A stretch of 36,568 bases of DNA, from contig LSSN01004151.1 of assembly GCA_001970855.1 (NCBI GenBank), positions 1-36,568 of the forward strand, read 5' to 3'. The translations under genes were made by a program, and so were the position numbers. This document shows, piece by piece, positions 1 through 11,327 of the stretch. The DNA comes from Smittium culicis (taxonomy: Eukaryota > Kickxellomycota > Harpellomycetes > Harpellales > Legeriomycetaceae). The notes under the pieces were generated by a model. It did not search any database and was not told the DNA's origin. It was given only the letters and a program-made list of their open reading frames with translations. Numbering within the stretch: position 1 is the first letter of the stretch; each line of letters opens with the position of its first letter.

Positions 1-1735
1 AAAATCGATGCTAAATACCAAATATTGGTAAAAGAGCAAGCTGGATTTCGGAATTTCGAGGAGTGTGCGGGCCAAGCGACCACTCTATACGAAATAGTCC
101 GCCGACGGAAAATTCAGAACAAGGAAACATGGCTGTGCTATATCGACTATAGCAAGGCCTACGACCGGGTCCCCCACATGGCCCTACTGCATAAACTGCG
201 ATCAGTGGGCATTGGGGGCAAACTCCTCAATATGATCAAGGGCATGTATGATGCCCCGAAAATTGCAGTTAGAGTTGGAAATGAAGTTTCCAAACCCACT
301 GAATACCTCTGTGGAGTGCGGCAAGGGTGCCCAGCCTCGCCGATACTCTTCGATTTTTTCATCAACGATATATTTAAGGGCGTACGAGGTGTGCGGGTGC
401 CTGGGCTCACCTCGCGCATACCAGGACTACTGTTTGCCGACGATGCCGTGCTATTGGCCGAATCATCAGCCGATTTACAAGCCGCACTGAACACCATAAC
501 CGAATGGTCGGACACTTGGGAAATGGCCGTGAATGCCTCCAAGCGCGGGATAATGACGATAAGCGGGGAGTTGACTACTTATATGATCCTGCAGGGCCAA
601 AAAGTCGACTCCACCGACCAGTACACATACTTGGGCTATATCATGAATAGCAAGTGGGACGTATCTGGGACGATCAAAAACAACAAGAATAAGGTCAGGA
701 AGGCATTATACGCTGCCTACAGCTTCCTGAGACGGTCCGATGTGCTCACAGCACTAAAAATAAAGTTCATCAATTCGGTACTGATGCCGATTGGATGATA
801 CGGTGGGGATTCATTTTGCATGAGCGAATCCAGGTGCAAGTACATACAATCAGATATAGACAAGGCAATCCGAATGGTTGCCAACGTCGGGAAATCAGTG
901 GCCTTGGAGCGCATCAGGGATGAACTAGGCATAAGCTCAGTGTTCATGCGCATCAACACAGTCCGTGAGAGTGCATACCAAAAATGGTCAAAATCAAAAA
1001 AATGGATCTCTGACCTCATCAAGGCACCGATGAAGGCCCGGATGGCCATCTGGGTGACCGGGAGCGCCCGGTGGATCAAAAAATTTTGCTCTCAAGATTC
1101 AAACTGTCAGACTATAATCACAATAGTCGACCGGAAACGACGAAATAACCGGTCTGTCATCCACCATTGAACGGTTGACAGGAAAATCGGCAAAAAATGC
1201 AGAAAAGGCAAATGGTTTGGCCTTTAAGCAATGAATCTGGATCTGAATTTGGGCCTTCAGGACATTGGAAAAATGCGTATGGGCCGATTTCGATCTGCCC
1301 AGCGCCTGTCGAACATGAAAATCGTGGACCAAAAATTCAAAATTTTTTTCCCCTGCTGCAACTTGTGTGTTCCTGAAACGATCGATCACATACTTTTGTG
1401 CTGCAGCCGGCGGAGAAATCACCGATCATCGATGATTGGCCGGTTCATACCGACGCCGATCTATTCTGGCGAAAAAAATTTTAATTTTGAATTTCAACGA
1501 AGCCCGGTTGGGGCTAGTTAGCAAACTCATTAGAGAGGAGTCTAAAGAACCTTTGAGCCAGCTTTGAACTTGCACAGCCAATCATACTTCAATGCTAGAA
1601 ACAGTCAAAATTTTAAACGGCATCCGCGTGCTCAGAACACGTATGCTTCAAAGTATAAGTGACTCTCCAGCCCCTTTGAACCAATGCCCAGTGGGTATGG
1701 AGCTGCTAGAGCGCCGGAGGAGGGTCAGTTGAAAA
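1..1735 (+). pseudogene. LINE (non-LTR retrotransposon) 3' portion: reverse transcriptase and C-terminal zinc knuckle, decayed
   Basis: The left edge enters a non-LTR retrotransposon inside its reverse transcriptase. Positions 25-798 (frame 1) carry the RT signatures QAGFR, DYSKAYDRVPH, GVRQGCPASPILF and the catalytic FADD. The same frame continues after a TGA at 796 through the thumb/C-terminal region (820-1170), then after a TGA at 1168 and a TAA at 1225 into a CX2CX6HX4C knuckle near 1357-1402, typical of the C-terminal end of LINE proteins. A frame change near 1510 moves the tail into frame 2 (to about 1732, ending ELLERRRRVS). Base composition is far richer in GC than the host genes. With three in-frame stops and a frameshift this copy is dead. 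Its 5' part, including any endonuclease, lies outside the window. The RT assignment is secure; the exact 3' end is approximate. Confidence 0.92.
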
Positions 1736-2380
1736 ATTATTTTTGTAATATTATTTTTAGAAATTTTTTATATTATCCAATAATTTTTTTTATTCAATAT
1801 AATAAATTCAATAGAAAATTTAATATTAAAATGCAGTTTAATCGATTTATTTTTGATACATGGGATATTACGAACGAAGAGAGCTCTTTGGTATAGAATA
1901 ATATCGCTGGCTAAAGTTCTAAAATTAGATCTTTTTATGATACAATTGGAAATTGTTAATTAATTTCATATAAAATTATTTGATTTTTAATTAATTATTG
2001 ATGAAAAGCAATATTTAATATTAATAAGAAATCGTCTTTTTATGTGATCTAATAAAACAAAATTCTACATTTTGAAATGAATTTTTCAATAAAAATCTCA
2101 TTTATTGCAAGATTTTTGTGTTTAAAAAATATTACCGACAACTATAAAAGTTTGTTGAGGAACAAAGAGTGCCTTCTTTGACCATTGATAATACTGATAT
2201 AAAAAGAGAGCTTAGCAAGAGTATTACAAAGAAAAACATCTATAGTGCAATCTCTTTGTAAAAAAACAGGTGTGAGAAAACAATTGAATCAATTACAAAG
2301 AATAAAAATAAGAAATACATGATGGATATCATTAAGGAATATAAGTTAAAATTACAACTACTAAGAGTGAAATACCTTGA
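1736..2380. other. AT-rich intergenic DNA
   Basis: Very AT-rich sequence after the LINE tail. A short open stretch (1684-1896) starts inside the LINE remnant and has low-complexity Asn/Phe/Ile composition, so it is not convincing as a gene. Nothing else is recognised. Confidence 0.6.
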
Positions 2381-2997
2381 CGTGGTTTACGGGCTTAAGT
2401 AGTGTACTTTTCTAAGTGCACTATACTAAAATTTCACACAGCGTTGCACTATCCTTGGTCGGGGATAATGAAGGCAACGCCCAGCGATTCGGAGGACAGC
2501 GATTCCAGAGGAGGACCATCTAGAAACAAGAGGAACCGATTCGTTTAGCACAGTCTGAGACATTATCTGTGCACAAGTCTGGCGTTCGACAGCATTACGG
2601 ATCTCAGTCGTTTAGCAGCTTATTGTAGAAGAGCCAGGTCGATAATTACCGCTTTTGGGTAGACTCCTATTTTTTAGTAATCCTGTTAGATGTAAAGCTC
2701 TGACTAGGAACTCAATGATCTCAACGAATTCAATTTTGTTGGAACGAGCTTGATTCAATGACTGCTTGTAACTTCAGTCATCCAGCCTACTTGAAGCAAT
2801 GCCTGGGTGGATCCTTCTGTTGGTAGATTGATCCCATTACCCTTTATGTATGCAGCCGGTAAAAAGGTAGAGGAGTTTATTAGTATTAGAATATTAGTTT
2901 TTTTATGCCTTGCACCGAATTTATATTTTTTTTGGTTTATTACCGCGTATTTTCTATTATTGTTATCATATCAATAAAATACCGCGATTAAAAAAAA
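2381..2997 (+). repeat. GC-richer retroelement-like relic with poly(A)-type 3' tail (tail copy A)
   Basis: About 500 bp of clearly higher GC content sits in AT-rich surroundings and ends with AATAAA (about 2974) followed by an A run (2990-3000), as expected of a retroposed transcript. An open frame starts at ATG 2468 with an acidic/Ser-Arg-rich start (MKATPSDSEDSDSRGG), meets a TAG at 2546 and stays open for 37 more codons to a TAG at 2660. An imperfect hairpin (tagtgtactt against aagtgcacta) lies near 2400-2427. The last ~100 bp (2893-2997) are clearly similar to 5641-5740. The family is not recognised; it may be a truncated LINE or LTR element or a SINE-like unit. Confidence 0.5.
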
Positions 2998-3163
2998 AAA
3001 TCAATAATTCATAAATCAGTGTTTTTTTTCACAATTATTTCTTGCGCATAATTTTTAAATAATTAAAAACAGACTTGCAAAGCGAGATTTATGTGTATTT
3101 TATATTTAAAATATAGAATTAAAAACTATAGATCGTGTATATTCATATAAATGATAATATAAC

Positions 3164-4340
3164 TTATACATTGGCCAAATTTTGAATCAAGTCGACATAT
3201 ACTTCAATTCCTTTGATATATTCAGACTCCCAAACAAATTCATCATGGTCATGAGCTAGTGTAGTAGTTTTTTGCATAGGATTAAATCCAAAAGCAGGGA
3301 TGCCTTTATTTCTGACATATCGAGCATCAGTGGCACCAGGGCAGATCATTGGGGCGTAATTGATTCCCCTTGATTCCAAAACGTTGAAAAATTTGTCAAT
3401 GAAGACATTTGCTCTGTCCATTTTGGAAATAGTTCGCTCCTCATCTGGATGTAAAAGTTTAAATTCAACACCATTTTTCTCGGCCAAGTCGCGTAGATAC
3501 TTTCTAAACTCTTCCAGGTCAACAAGTGGGGTGACTCTGATATCAAATGTAACAGAATAGGTAGCTGGGACAACATTCGGTTGCTTACCACCTTCAATCT
3601 GTGTCAAATTGACACTAGTTATTTCTCCTGATCTGATGATTCTTTCTTTTTCGTCAATAGCTAACAGGCGAGCTTTTTCCTTTTCTCTAAGTGCCATCAT
3701 TTCGTTAATTACTGGCAATAGCTTCTCGATCGCGGTTCCTTCGATGAACTGACTACCATGGCCTGTATTTCCATGGGCAGTGAAAACAACTTGACTAATT
3801 TTTTTTAAATAAATTTATATGTTAAAAGTGAGAAATTTGAACAGACTTTTCACGGGAAACCTAAAACTTATCTAGTAAATTTATTTTATGATTTTACCTT
3901 GTTGTTCTTTCAGCATACAAAACTACGCTTGTTGTTATGGGGCTTACTAGTCCTTCATCAACATCAAATCCAGCATTCAAATTTTTAAATTCTTCAGTTT
4001 CAACAAGTTTTTGAACTCCATCTTTACCACCAATCTCTTCATCGGGTGCAAATATTATAAATACATTTCTTTTCAATTTAGTTCCTGAGTCACGGATTTT
4101 TCTAATAGCCTCCAAATACCTTTTTACAAAACAAAAAAAGGAAGAGTAAACGAGTTGTTAAAGTAGGTATTGAATTATATCCGAGTTTCATAGATAAAAT
4201 GTATTATATATATATATTTATATTTACATGCTGCCAGTGACTTTCATGTCCTGTGCTCCTCTAGCAATAATTTTGAAATCGCCATTTTCTGCTTGAACTC
4301 TATCGGCTGCAAAAGGTGGATGAGTCCAATATTCCTATTG

Positions 4341-4373
<33 letters not shown>

Positions 4374-4791
4374 CGAGGTATATTTTTACTACGGTAATAT
4401 AGATCGGTAAATCCTTTATAGTATATCAATGGTACCTCAAAAACAGGAACAACGTCGGTGTGGCAACTCAAAAGAATAGATTTTTCGGATGGTTCAGTGC
4501 CCTCAAGCTTTAAAATGACAATAGGCTTGCCTTCTACGCACTATATAGATTAGTAATAATTGAATTAATGGCGAGTTTAAAAATTAAGTGTCAATATGAT
4601 GAACTAGATGGCTATGTAAGAATATCAAAGCTATTAATTATTACCTCGACAACCGAAGCTTCCATACCAATATCGTTTCCTTGGGCAATCAAAAACTCTG
4701 CACACTTTCTGTATTCTGGGTTTGGGTGCATAGTATTTATCTGAAGAAACTGGCGGAATCTTGTAACGCTTTCTGGTTCTGCTAAAGTCAT
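3164..4791 (-). CDS. ACY1: Aminoacylase-1 (N-acyl-L-amino-acid amidohydrolase, peptidase family M20A)
   Basis: A cytosolic zinc enzyme that hydrolyses N-acylated amino acids, releasing the free amino acid for re-use. Five exons join in frame: 4791-4645, 4540-4436, 4334-4228, 4119-3898 and 3794-3164, giving about 403 residues (human ACY1 has 408). The start ATG at 4791 begins MTLAEPESVTRFRQFL, matching the family N-terminus. Visible metal and catalytic motifs in order are SCHTDVV (metal His and Asp), ARGAQDMK (bridging Asp), APDEEIGG (catalytic Glu and metal Glu), GFDVDEG (metal Asp), TGHGSQF (dimer-interface His) and HDHDE (C-terminal metal His). Every key residue is present, so the enzyme should be active. 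The Cys-Gly/carnosine dipeptidase branch of M20 is less likely because of the RFRQFL start and the HDHDE ending. All four introns are 101-108 nt. Confidence 0.93.
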
Positions 4792-6883
4792 GATTGTTAT
4801 TTATTATACAAATAATAATTTTTTGTTTTTAGGAACGGGTATGTTTATTAATTTAGAGATGAATTTGTAGATGAGATATTTTATGGCCAGAGAAAAAGGA
4901 TATGTTCCTTTATTTATACTTTCAGCTTTAAACCTTAAATAAATAAAATTTCATTTACTCTTATGAATGTGTTTCAAAAAACTTTTAATGATAATAAACT
5001 ATAAATATAGGCCGATTTGATAATAATTTCACTTACTCCTTAAATATAATTGATGCTTAATATATCTTGTAACTTAGTTTAGAGTTCTGTTTTGGGTTTG
5101 TATAATGCAAACTCAGTTTCAGTTTTCGGTTCCTACTTTTAGAGCAGAGGCCAATGGAATTTTTTATCTACGAGTTATATAAATTCGCAACTTTTTTGGC
5201 TAGACACTAATAGAATTAAATTAATTCCCACGTCTTAGTTATCAACGATCATTATGATTCCTATATATAATACTATGATTATTTGAATTTATAAAAATTC
5301 CGGGCACAGCTGTATTTTTTTTATGGAACGCTAGTGTACTTTGAATCATTTGTTTCAGATAACTGTTTTAGAAGGATAAAATAATACTTTCAACCATAAA
5401 GTATATCTATTTTATTATAGCTATATTTCAAACAGTAGCGATTCTAATCAGTCCAATAAGGTAACAAGTCCACTTTATCATAGTCAATCATGGCGGAACT
5501 ATATTAGTGAACCTGTTTTTTTTTATTTTTAAAAAAAATGTTTTGTGCTGCTCTAATTATTATAAAGTAGTGGTGGAATTGCGTAATATAATCAAAGAAC
5601 TTTGTAATATAGTATTAAAGTGCATAGGAAATTCGAAGTTATTAGTTTTTTTGCGCCTTAATCGACTAATATATTTTTTAACCTGATATACCGATATTTC
5701 TATTATTGTTATCGTACCAATAAAATTCCGACTAAAAAAAGATTATAAAAAAATATATGATTTTCAGTTAAATAAAAGTTCAATGGAGAAATATAATACT
5801 AAATGAAGTCATATAAAAGATACCATTTTAGTTTAAAGTATTTTTCTAACTATTTTTTAGTGTTCGCTTTGTATTTTATAATTAGAATCTATACCATTAG
5901 TGCCAAATATAGTAATAGGATCAGCAATATTATCAGTAGATTTATATTCCTGAATAGATCAAAATGCATGCAAGTTCCAACAAAAACAATAGCTTCCACG
6001 TTTAGAGCAATGGGAATCCATACAAGATAGAAAATAAATACAAAAAATATATAATAATGTGTATTGTAGCTGGTATTATGTTATGCCAAAAAAAAATTTT
6101 TATAACAAGGAATAACTGCAATTGACATTAAATTAAAGAAAAAAAGGCGCTTATGGCTATAGATAGGTATAAAGTTATCTTTATGAAATCAAGAGCTAAG
6201 TTGATATTGAATAATAGCTAATATATCTAACTATCACTGCCATAAATTTATCTATTTACTTTATATACTTGTCTTTTAGTTTATCTAAAGTAATATTGTA
6301 TTAAAATAAAAATAAATTGAAATATAACAACATAGCTAAAATAATAGAAAAACATCGCGGTATAAATCAATTATGATATTTAACGTACTATCGAAATTAT
6401 TCCAGCCTTTAAAATAATTATTATTCCATATGAGCTTTTTTTAAATAAATCAGTTTATGCTAAAATTACCGTTTAGTGCTAAACATAAGTAACTAATACC
6501 CACTTTCTGCTGTATACTCTTTTATTAAAAATGATTGTCGGGAGTTTTTTATAAAAGCAATATTTACACGTGTATCTCTAATCAGCGCAATATTTAATGG
6601 TTTCATCGCCAAGTAATGATAAAATAGGATAAATTTTTCTTAATAAATTGCGAAATATAGTTTGATTATCTATAAAAAAGATCAAAGAAAAAAATTTTTA
6701 ATACTTTTTTGTTTTCAAAGCTAGAATAATAAAAGTGAAAATATCATAAATTATCAAGGTTGCGATATAAACTTATTTTGATGGTTATAATTATTACACT
6801 ATGCAACAATTCATGACTAAAAATTGCTAAAAATTAATTTAAAAGTATATTATATTATATTTGTAATAATCATGGGGCATGTA
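4792..6883. other. AT-rich intergenic region between ACY1 and OGG1
   Basis: About 2.1 kb upstream of ACY1 and downstream of OGG1. It is dominated by A/T runs. It contains a second copy of the repeat tail (about 5641-5740) and a 75-codon open stretch (5803-6030) with one hydrophobic segment, no family resemblance and low-complexity AT-driven composition, which I do not call a gene. No RNA gene was recognised. Confidence 0.6.
5641..5740 (+). repeat. Dispersed repeat 3' tail, copy B
   Basis: Aligns by eye with 2893-2997. Both have attagttttttt, then gc(g/c)ctt, then tttctattattgttatc, an AATAAA signal, an accg/ccg motif and an A-rich end. Same orientation as copy A. Here the sequence upstream is AT-rich and shows no obvious body of the element, so this copy is probably 5'-truncated or heavily decayed. 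Confidence 0.55.
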
Positions 6884-8679
6884 TTAAAACAAACTAGAGC
6901 CGTCAGAGAGAATCTCGTCTGAAGAAAAAGAAAGCTCCGCTTCAGGATCAGATTTCTTGGGTAAATTTAATTTAATAGATTTGATCTCCCTTTTTAACTT
7001 TTTTCTACTAGTTTTTGAACGAGTATTTTCTAGCTTTATACCAGGTTCAATTTTTATTTCCTGTTTAGTTTTTATCTCATCTAAAATTTTTTTATCATTA
7101 GCTGATACTGCCGGCTTACTTTTTGATTTTTTGCTACTATCTAAAGGCCCAAGATCATTTACAAATAGTATAGTCTGTGCCCATCCGCAATAAATTCCAA
7201 AAATAGAACAAAACATTTGGCATATATTTTTGTAGATAGCAGGATTGACCTTTTTAGCACCATATACCGTCCTAGTAATATCCTCGGCTTCAGAAACTGA
7301 AATTAGCATATCGTTCTTATGTTTTGTTGATGATTTAAGATTTTGAGAATTTTGGTTCTTTGTAATTTCTAAAAAAAGTTTGGGATTTATATAATCACGC
7401 GTAGCAACTTGTAATACATGTGTGTCTACAGGAATAGCATGAGTTTTATCAAGAGACATCAAGCACTATAGTTATGGAAATATCGTTAGTGAAGCTAATA
7501 TTTAGAAATAAATAATAGAAAAGTAAAGTAATCTTTCCAAGTAAATAGTATTACAATGCAATCTGCTACTTTGGGACCGACCTAAAATATTAAAAATAAA
7601 TCAGTTAAAGATACAAAAATATAAAGTAAAAAAAATGTTTATTATTCAATATATTTAATAATATTTTTATCTTTTTCATAAATGAGATTAAGTTTACCCC
7701 AGTTAGTTTGAGCAACTCGGATTTTGCGCTTTCGTAATCTAGTTTAATCAACGTATTAAACCATTCATCAGGATTTTGAAAATTATTGAAAATATAGTTT
7801 GCAGATTGGCTTATATATTTTGCTCTGTATCCAAAACCGAGCTCTCTTAGCTTTTCTTCAACTCCAGGCTGTGCAAGTTTATGTAGCTCAGGAAATAGGT
7901 ATACTTGGCGAGGTTCAATATCCGGCTCAGTAACTTCAACTAGTTCTCCGTATTCTTTGCATAGATTATCAATCTGAAAAAAATTCGCAAAGATTTTTCA
8001 TGTTGAGATCAGAAAAGTTAAAAAAATTATAAATTGATAACCAATAATCAAAAATGAACTTGGTTTTTAAGAAAAGTTAATGATAAATTTACCATCATAG
8101 TTATTCTTTTAATGTTGTTATTGCTGGTACAGATAAAAGAAAAAATATTTTCTAGCGGGCTTAGTTTTAATGTTCTTATACCAAGTTTCTCTTTGTTGCT
8201 GTAAACTTTTTTAAAATTTTTGTCTATGGCTGCCCAATTAGAGCACATATCCTCCAGCGAAATACCTAGCTGAAAATACTCGATAAGTTTGGATTTAATA
8301 TAGGAATTGTGTGATTTTTCAGGCGTCTCTAAAATACTAATATGCCTTCCAACAACTTTAAATAGCACAGAATTATCTAAAAAAGAAAGAATTTGTGATA
8401 TAATTATAGACTCAGCTTTTTTTAATAAACATTCAAAGATAAGTCCGGCTAAAAAATAAGTGTGGGGGAAAAAATTACCAGTTTCCTTTAAAATTAGAGC
8501 AGAGTTCCAAATTCCAGATATCCTAATATTGTATAATATTAAGATAAATCATACTATTATACATATATGCTTTCTTACCAGCATCGATTTCCTATATTTT
8601 TCCAGCGGAATGATTGCCCACCCATAAGGGTTGTATGAAGCCTTAGCTCTGCAGGGCTTATGATTAAATCTATCCACAT
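6884..8679 (-). CDS. OGG1: 8-oxoguanine DNA N-glycosylase/AP lyase
   Basis: Removes 8-oxoguanine opposite cytosine and nicks the abasic site, starting base excision repair in nucleus and/or mitochondria. Exons 8679-8579, 8522-8093, 7973-7698, 7581-7555 and 7465-6884 join in frame to about 471 residues. The N-terminus (MWIDL...ELRLHTTLMGGQSFRW) is the OGG N-terminal domain. ICTSNNNIKRIT and the GFGYRAKYI segment are family hallmarks. The helix-hairpin-helix reads LLKLTGVGPKVADCI with the catalytic lysine in VGPK, and the catalytic aspartate is in HAIPVDTHV. The start ATG lies immediately before the conserved domain. The last ~90 residues are a lysine-rich tail absent from the compact core and probably nuclear targeting. 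The 27-nt exon 4 encodes exactly the segment with the catalytic lysine. The gene is divergent from PRP46, sharing a 748-bp intergenic region. Confidence 0.93.
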
Positions 8680-9427
8680 TATAGAATGAGGGGTTTAAAA
8701 AATATTATAATTGGTTTTATTTCGTAAAATTCTCTTCGCAAGAATGATTTGGAGCAATATATTATTTTTCGAGATAGTATATCTGAACTAGTAATTCCTA
8801 TAGTTATACGAGGGTGAATATAATTTAAAGTAAAAAAAAAAGCTTATAGTAAAATAAGACAAAGAAGGAATTAAATGAAATGTAATATTTAAATATTAAT
8901 TTTTTAAAGGTATTAATGATTACAGTTATATTCTGCTCAACGCAACATTTAAGGCTGCAAATGTTGAAACTTTATCCCAAATTTAAATGCAATTTGGGCA
9001 TTATTGGTAAGTTTAAGCACGCGATGTGCGTTTATTTTATGTGAATTAGGTTTCTTCCTATTATATTATAGATCAAGGGCTAATTTGAGCCCAGTTCACC
9101 CAGTTATTGGATAATTTTTTCGACCAAATTATCCAATTGATGCGTGATATTTGCTCATATTCGGAAAAAAACAAACGTAAAAAAATAAAAACAGGCACTA
9201 TTCGCGAATTTTAATGAATTAGTTGATTTATTATTCTAGTCTGCTATTAGTAAAAGTCTATTGTTTTTTATGCTTAAATATACTAATCTTTTAAGAATTT
9301 ACTCGTTTAGATCAAGTTCTTTTATTTCTTTTAACAAATTATTATACCATCACATAACAAAAACTAGTTCACTCTCTACCCCAGTTTAATAACTTGCGAT
9401 ATTTAATAAATTTAATTACAATTTAAA
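8680..9427. promoter_or_regulatory. Shared divergent 5' region of OGG1 and PRP46
   Basis: 748 bp between two divergent start codons, so it must hold both promoters and 5' leaders. It is AT-rich. No specific factor site can be assigned from the sequence alone. Confidence 0.5.
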
Positions 9428-11327
9428 ATGGATCAGTTAGAGCCCACTCCGAATTTCGAATATTCTAAAGAAAAAACTAGAGCTTTGTTTTTAAACACAT
9501 ATGGATTGGATCCTTTAATTTGTAAAGAAAGGTAAAATATACTTATTTGATTTTTTCAAAACTTGGAGTTTTTTTATATTATATTAATCGTCCTTCTAGC
9601 ATCATTTAATTTCAAGAATCGCTTCAATAAAATCGTATATATCTTATTATTATAACAATCCTTAACTTTATAGTAAATACTTTTTTTTTATTTACTAGCA
9701 AACGATTAAAAATCACCTCAAAGATAAATTCTGAATATTCAACTTCACGTCGATTGGTTATACCCAACAAAGATTCTAAAGAGATAAAAATTTTAAAACG
9801 AGATGAAAAGAGTATTACTTCCTCTAATATACTAGTAACTGTATTCTTTAATATTAAAATTCTATACTTCTTTTCTATACATAGACATTAAATCTGAGAT
9901 ATTCGATGAAGCTACAAAGATCACTGAATCCTTAGATGAAAAACAATCGAAATCCTCAAAGTAATAAATCAAATTAAATCTCTTTTTTCTTTATTCAAGA
10001 TTATTTTCATTTTATTAACTATGTTGAATTGACGATTCCTAATAGGAAAAGAGCTGCTGAACTTAATGCGGCAAACAATCAGCTTATTTTAAAAAAGCAA
10101 GAAGAAAATACTTCTGGTACATACTATCCACCACCACCTGGCCAACAGATTGTTAGAAAGTACAACTACGAGCCTATTAGACCCGAATGGCATCCTCCCT
10201 GGAAGCTAATAAAGGTATCATTTCATATACTTTTTTCTTAAAACATTTATTAATATCTTTAATTTCGCTTTTTTTTTCTTTAAGGTTTTAAGCGGTCATA
10301 TGGGATGGGTAAGATCACTAGCTGTTGAACCTAACAATAAATGGTTTGCCTCAGGCTCTGTTGATAGAACTATTAAAGTAATTTTACTATAATTTTAACC
10401 AATATTGATATTCTTCCTTTTTCAAGTTCTTGTTCTCTAAAAGCTTTTTGAATTTTGTTTTTTGATCAATAGATTTGGGATTTAGCCTCAGGTGCATTAA
10501 AAGTAACCCTAACTGGCCATATTTCACCAGTGCGCGGGATTGAGGTGTCAGCTAGGTCGCCCTATCTATTTTCTTGCGGTGAAGACAAGATGGTTAAGTG
10601 CTGGGATTTAGAACAGAATAAAGTAATTCGTCATTATCATGGGCATCTTTCTGGGATTTACTCTCTATCGCTACATCCGGTACTTGATTTATTAGTAACA
10701 GCAGGGCGCGATGCAACAGCACGAGTATGGGACATTAGAACAAAAAACGCAGTGCACGTACTATCAGGACACAAATCTACAATTGCCTCTGTTAAATGTC
10801 AAGAGGCTGATCCACAAGTGATAACTGGATCAATGGATACTACTATAAAGCTTTGGGATTTGGCAGCAGGAAAAACAATGGCCACACTCACACACCACAA
10901 AAAATCAGTTAGAGCTATTAGTATACACCCAACAGACTTTGGATTTATCAGTGGTAGTACAAATAGTATAAAGCAGTGGAGATGCCCAAAGGGAGATTTT
11001 GTCCAAAACTTTGATGGTCATAATTCTATAATTAACACCTTATCAACAAATAGCGATAATGTCGTATTTTCAGGCGCAGATAACGGAAGCATGAGATTTT
11101 GGGATTGGAAAACTGGTCATTGCTTCCAAGAATCTGAGACGCAGTCAGTTCCAGGCTCCTTGGACAGTGAAGCCGGTATATTCGCATCTACATTTGATGT
11201 CACTGGGCTTCGTCTAATAACAGCAGAGGCCGATAAATCAATCAAAATTTATAAGGAAGACGAAAACGCTACCCCGGAAACCCACCCACTTAACTGGAAA
11301 CCGTCTCTAGGACGAAATAGATACTAA
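9428..11327 (+). CDS. PRP46: Pre-mRNA splicing factor PRP46/PLRG1 (WD40, NineTeen complex)
   Basis: A WD40 scaffold of the Prp19/CDC5L (NineTeen) complex needed for spliceosome activation in the nucleus. Exons 9428-9531, 9699-9811, 9885-9960, 10046-10214, 10285-10377 and 10473-11327 join in frame to about 469 residues, close to fission-yeast Prp5. The start is [21 protein letters not shown]. The linker before the propeller holds a proline run (YYPPPPGQQ) and WHPPWKLIK, a PLRG1 signature. Seven WD repeats follow from residue ~190, with matches such as [48 protein letters not shown] and [18 protein letters not shown], and the C-terminus has the family ending ETHPLNWKP. The donor of intron 2 (GTATTA at 9812) was chosen because it alone keeps the frame open, so that junction is the least certain. 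Confidence 0.95.

Noticed and set aside
159..542. Antisense open frame within the LINE
   Set aside because: Shadow of the RT coding frame; no homologous features.
4204..4220. Short TA dinucleotide run near the ACY1 exon 3 donor
   Set aside because: Too short to be a notable microsatellite in DNA of this composition.
5803..6030. 75-codon hydrophobic open stretch on the plus strand
   Set aside because: AT-driven Phe/Ile/Tyr composition, no family feature and no context; likely chance.
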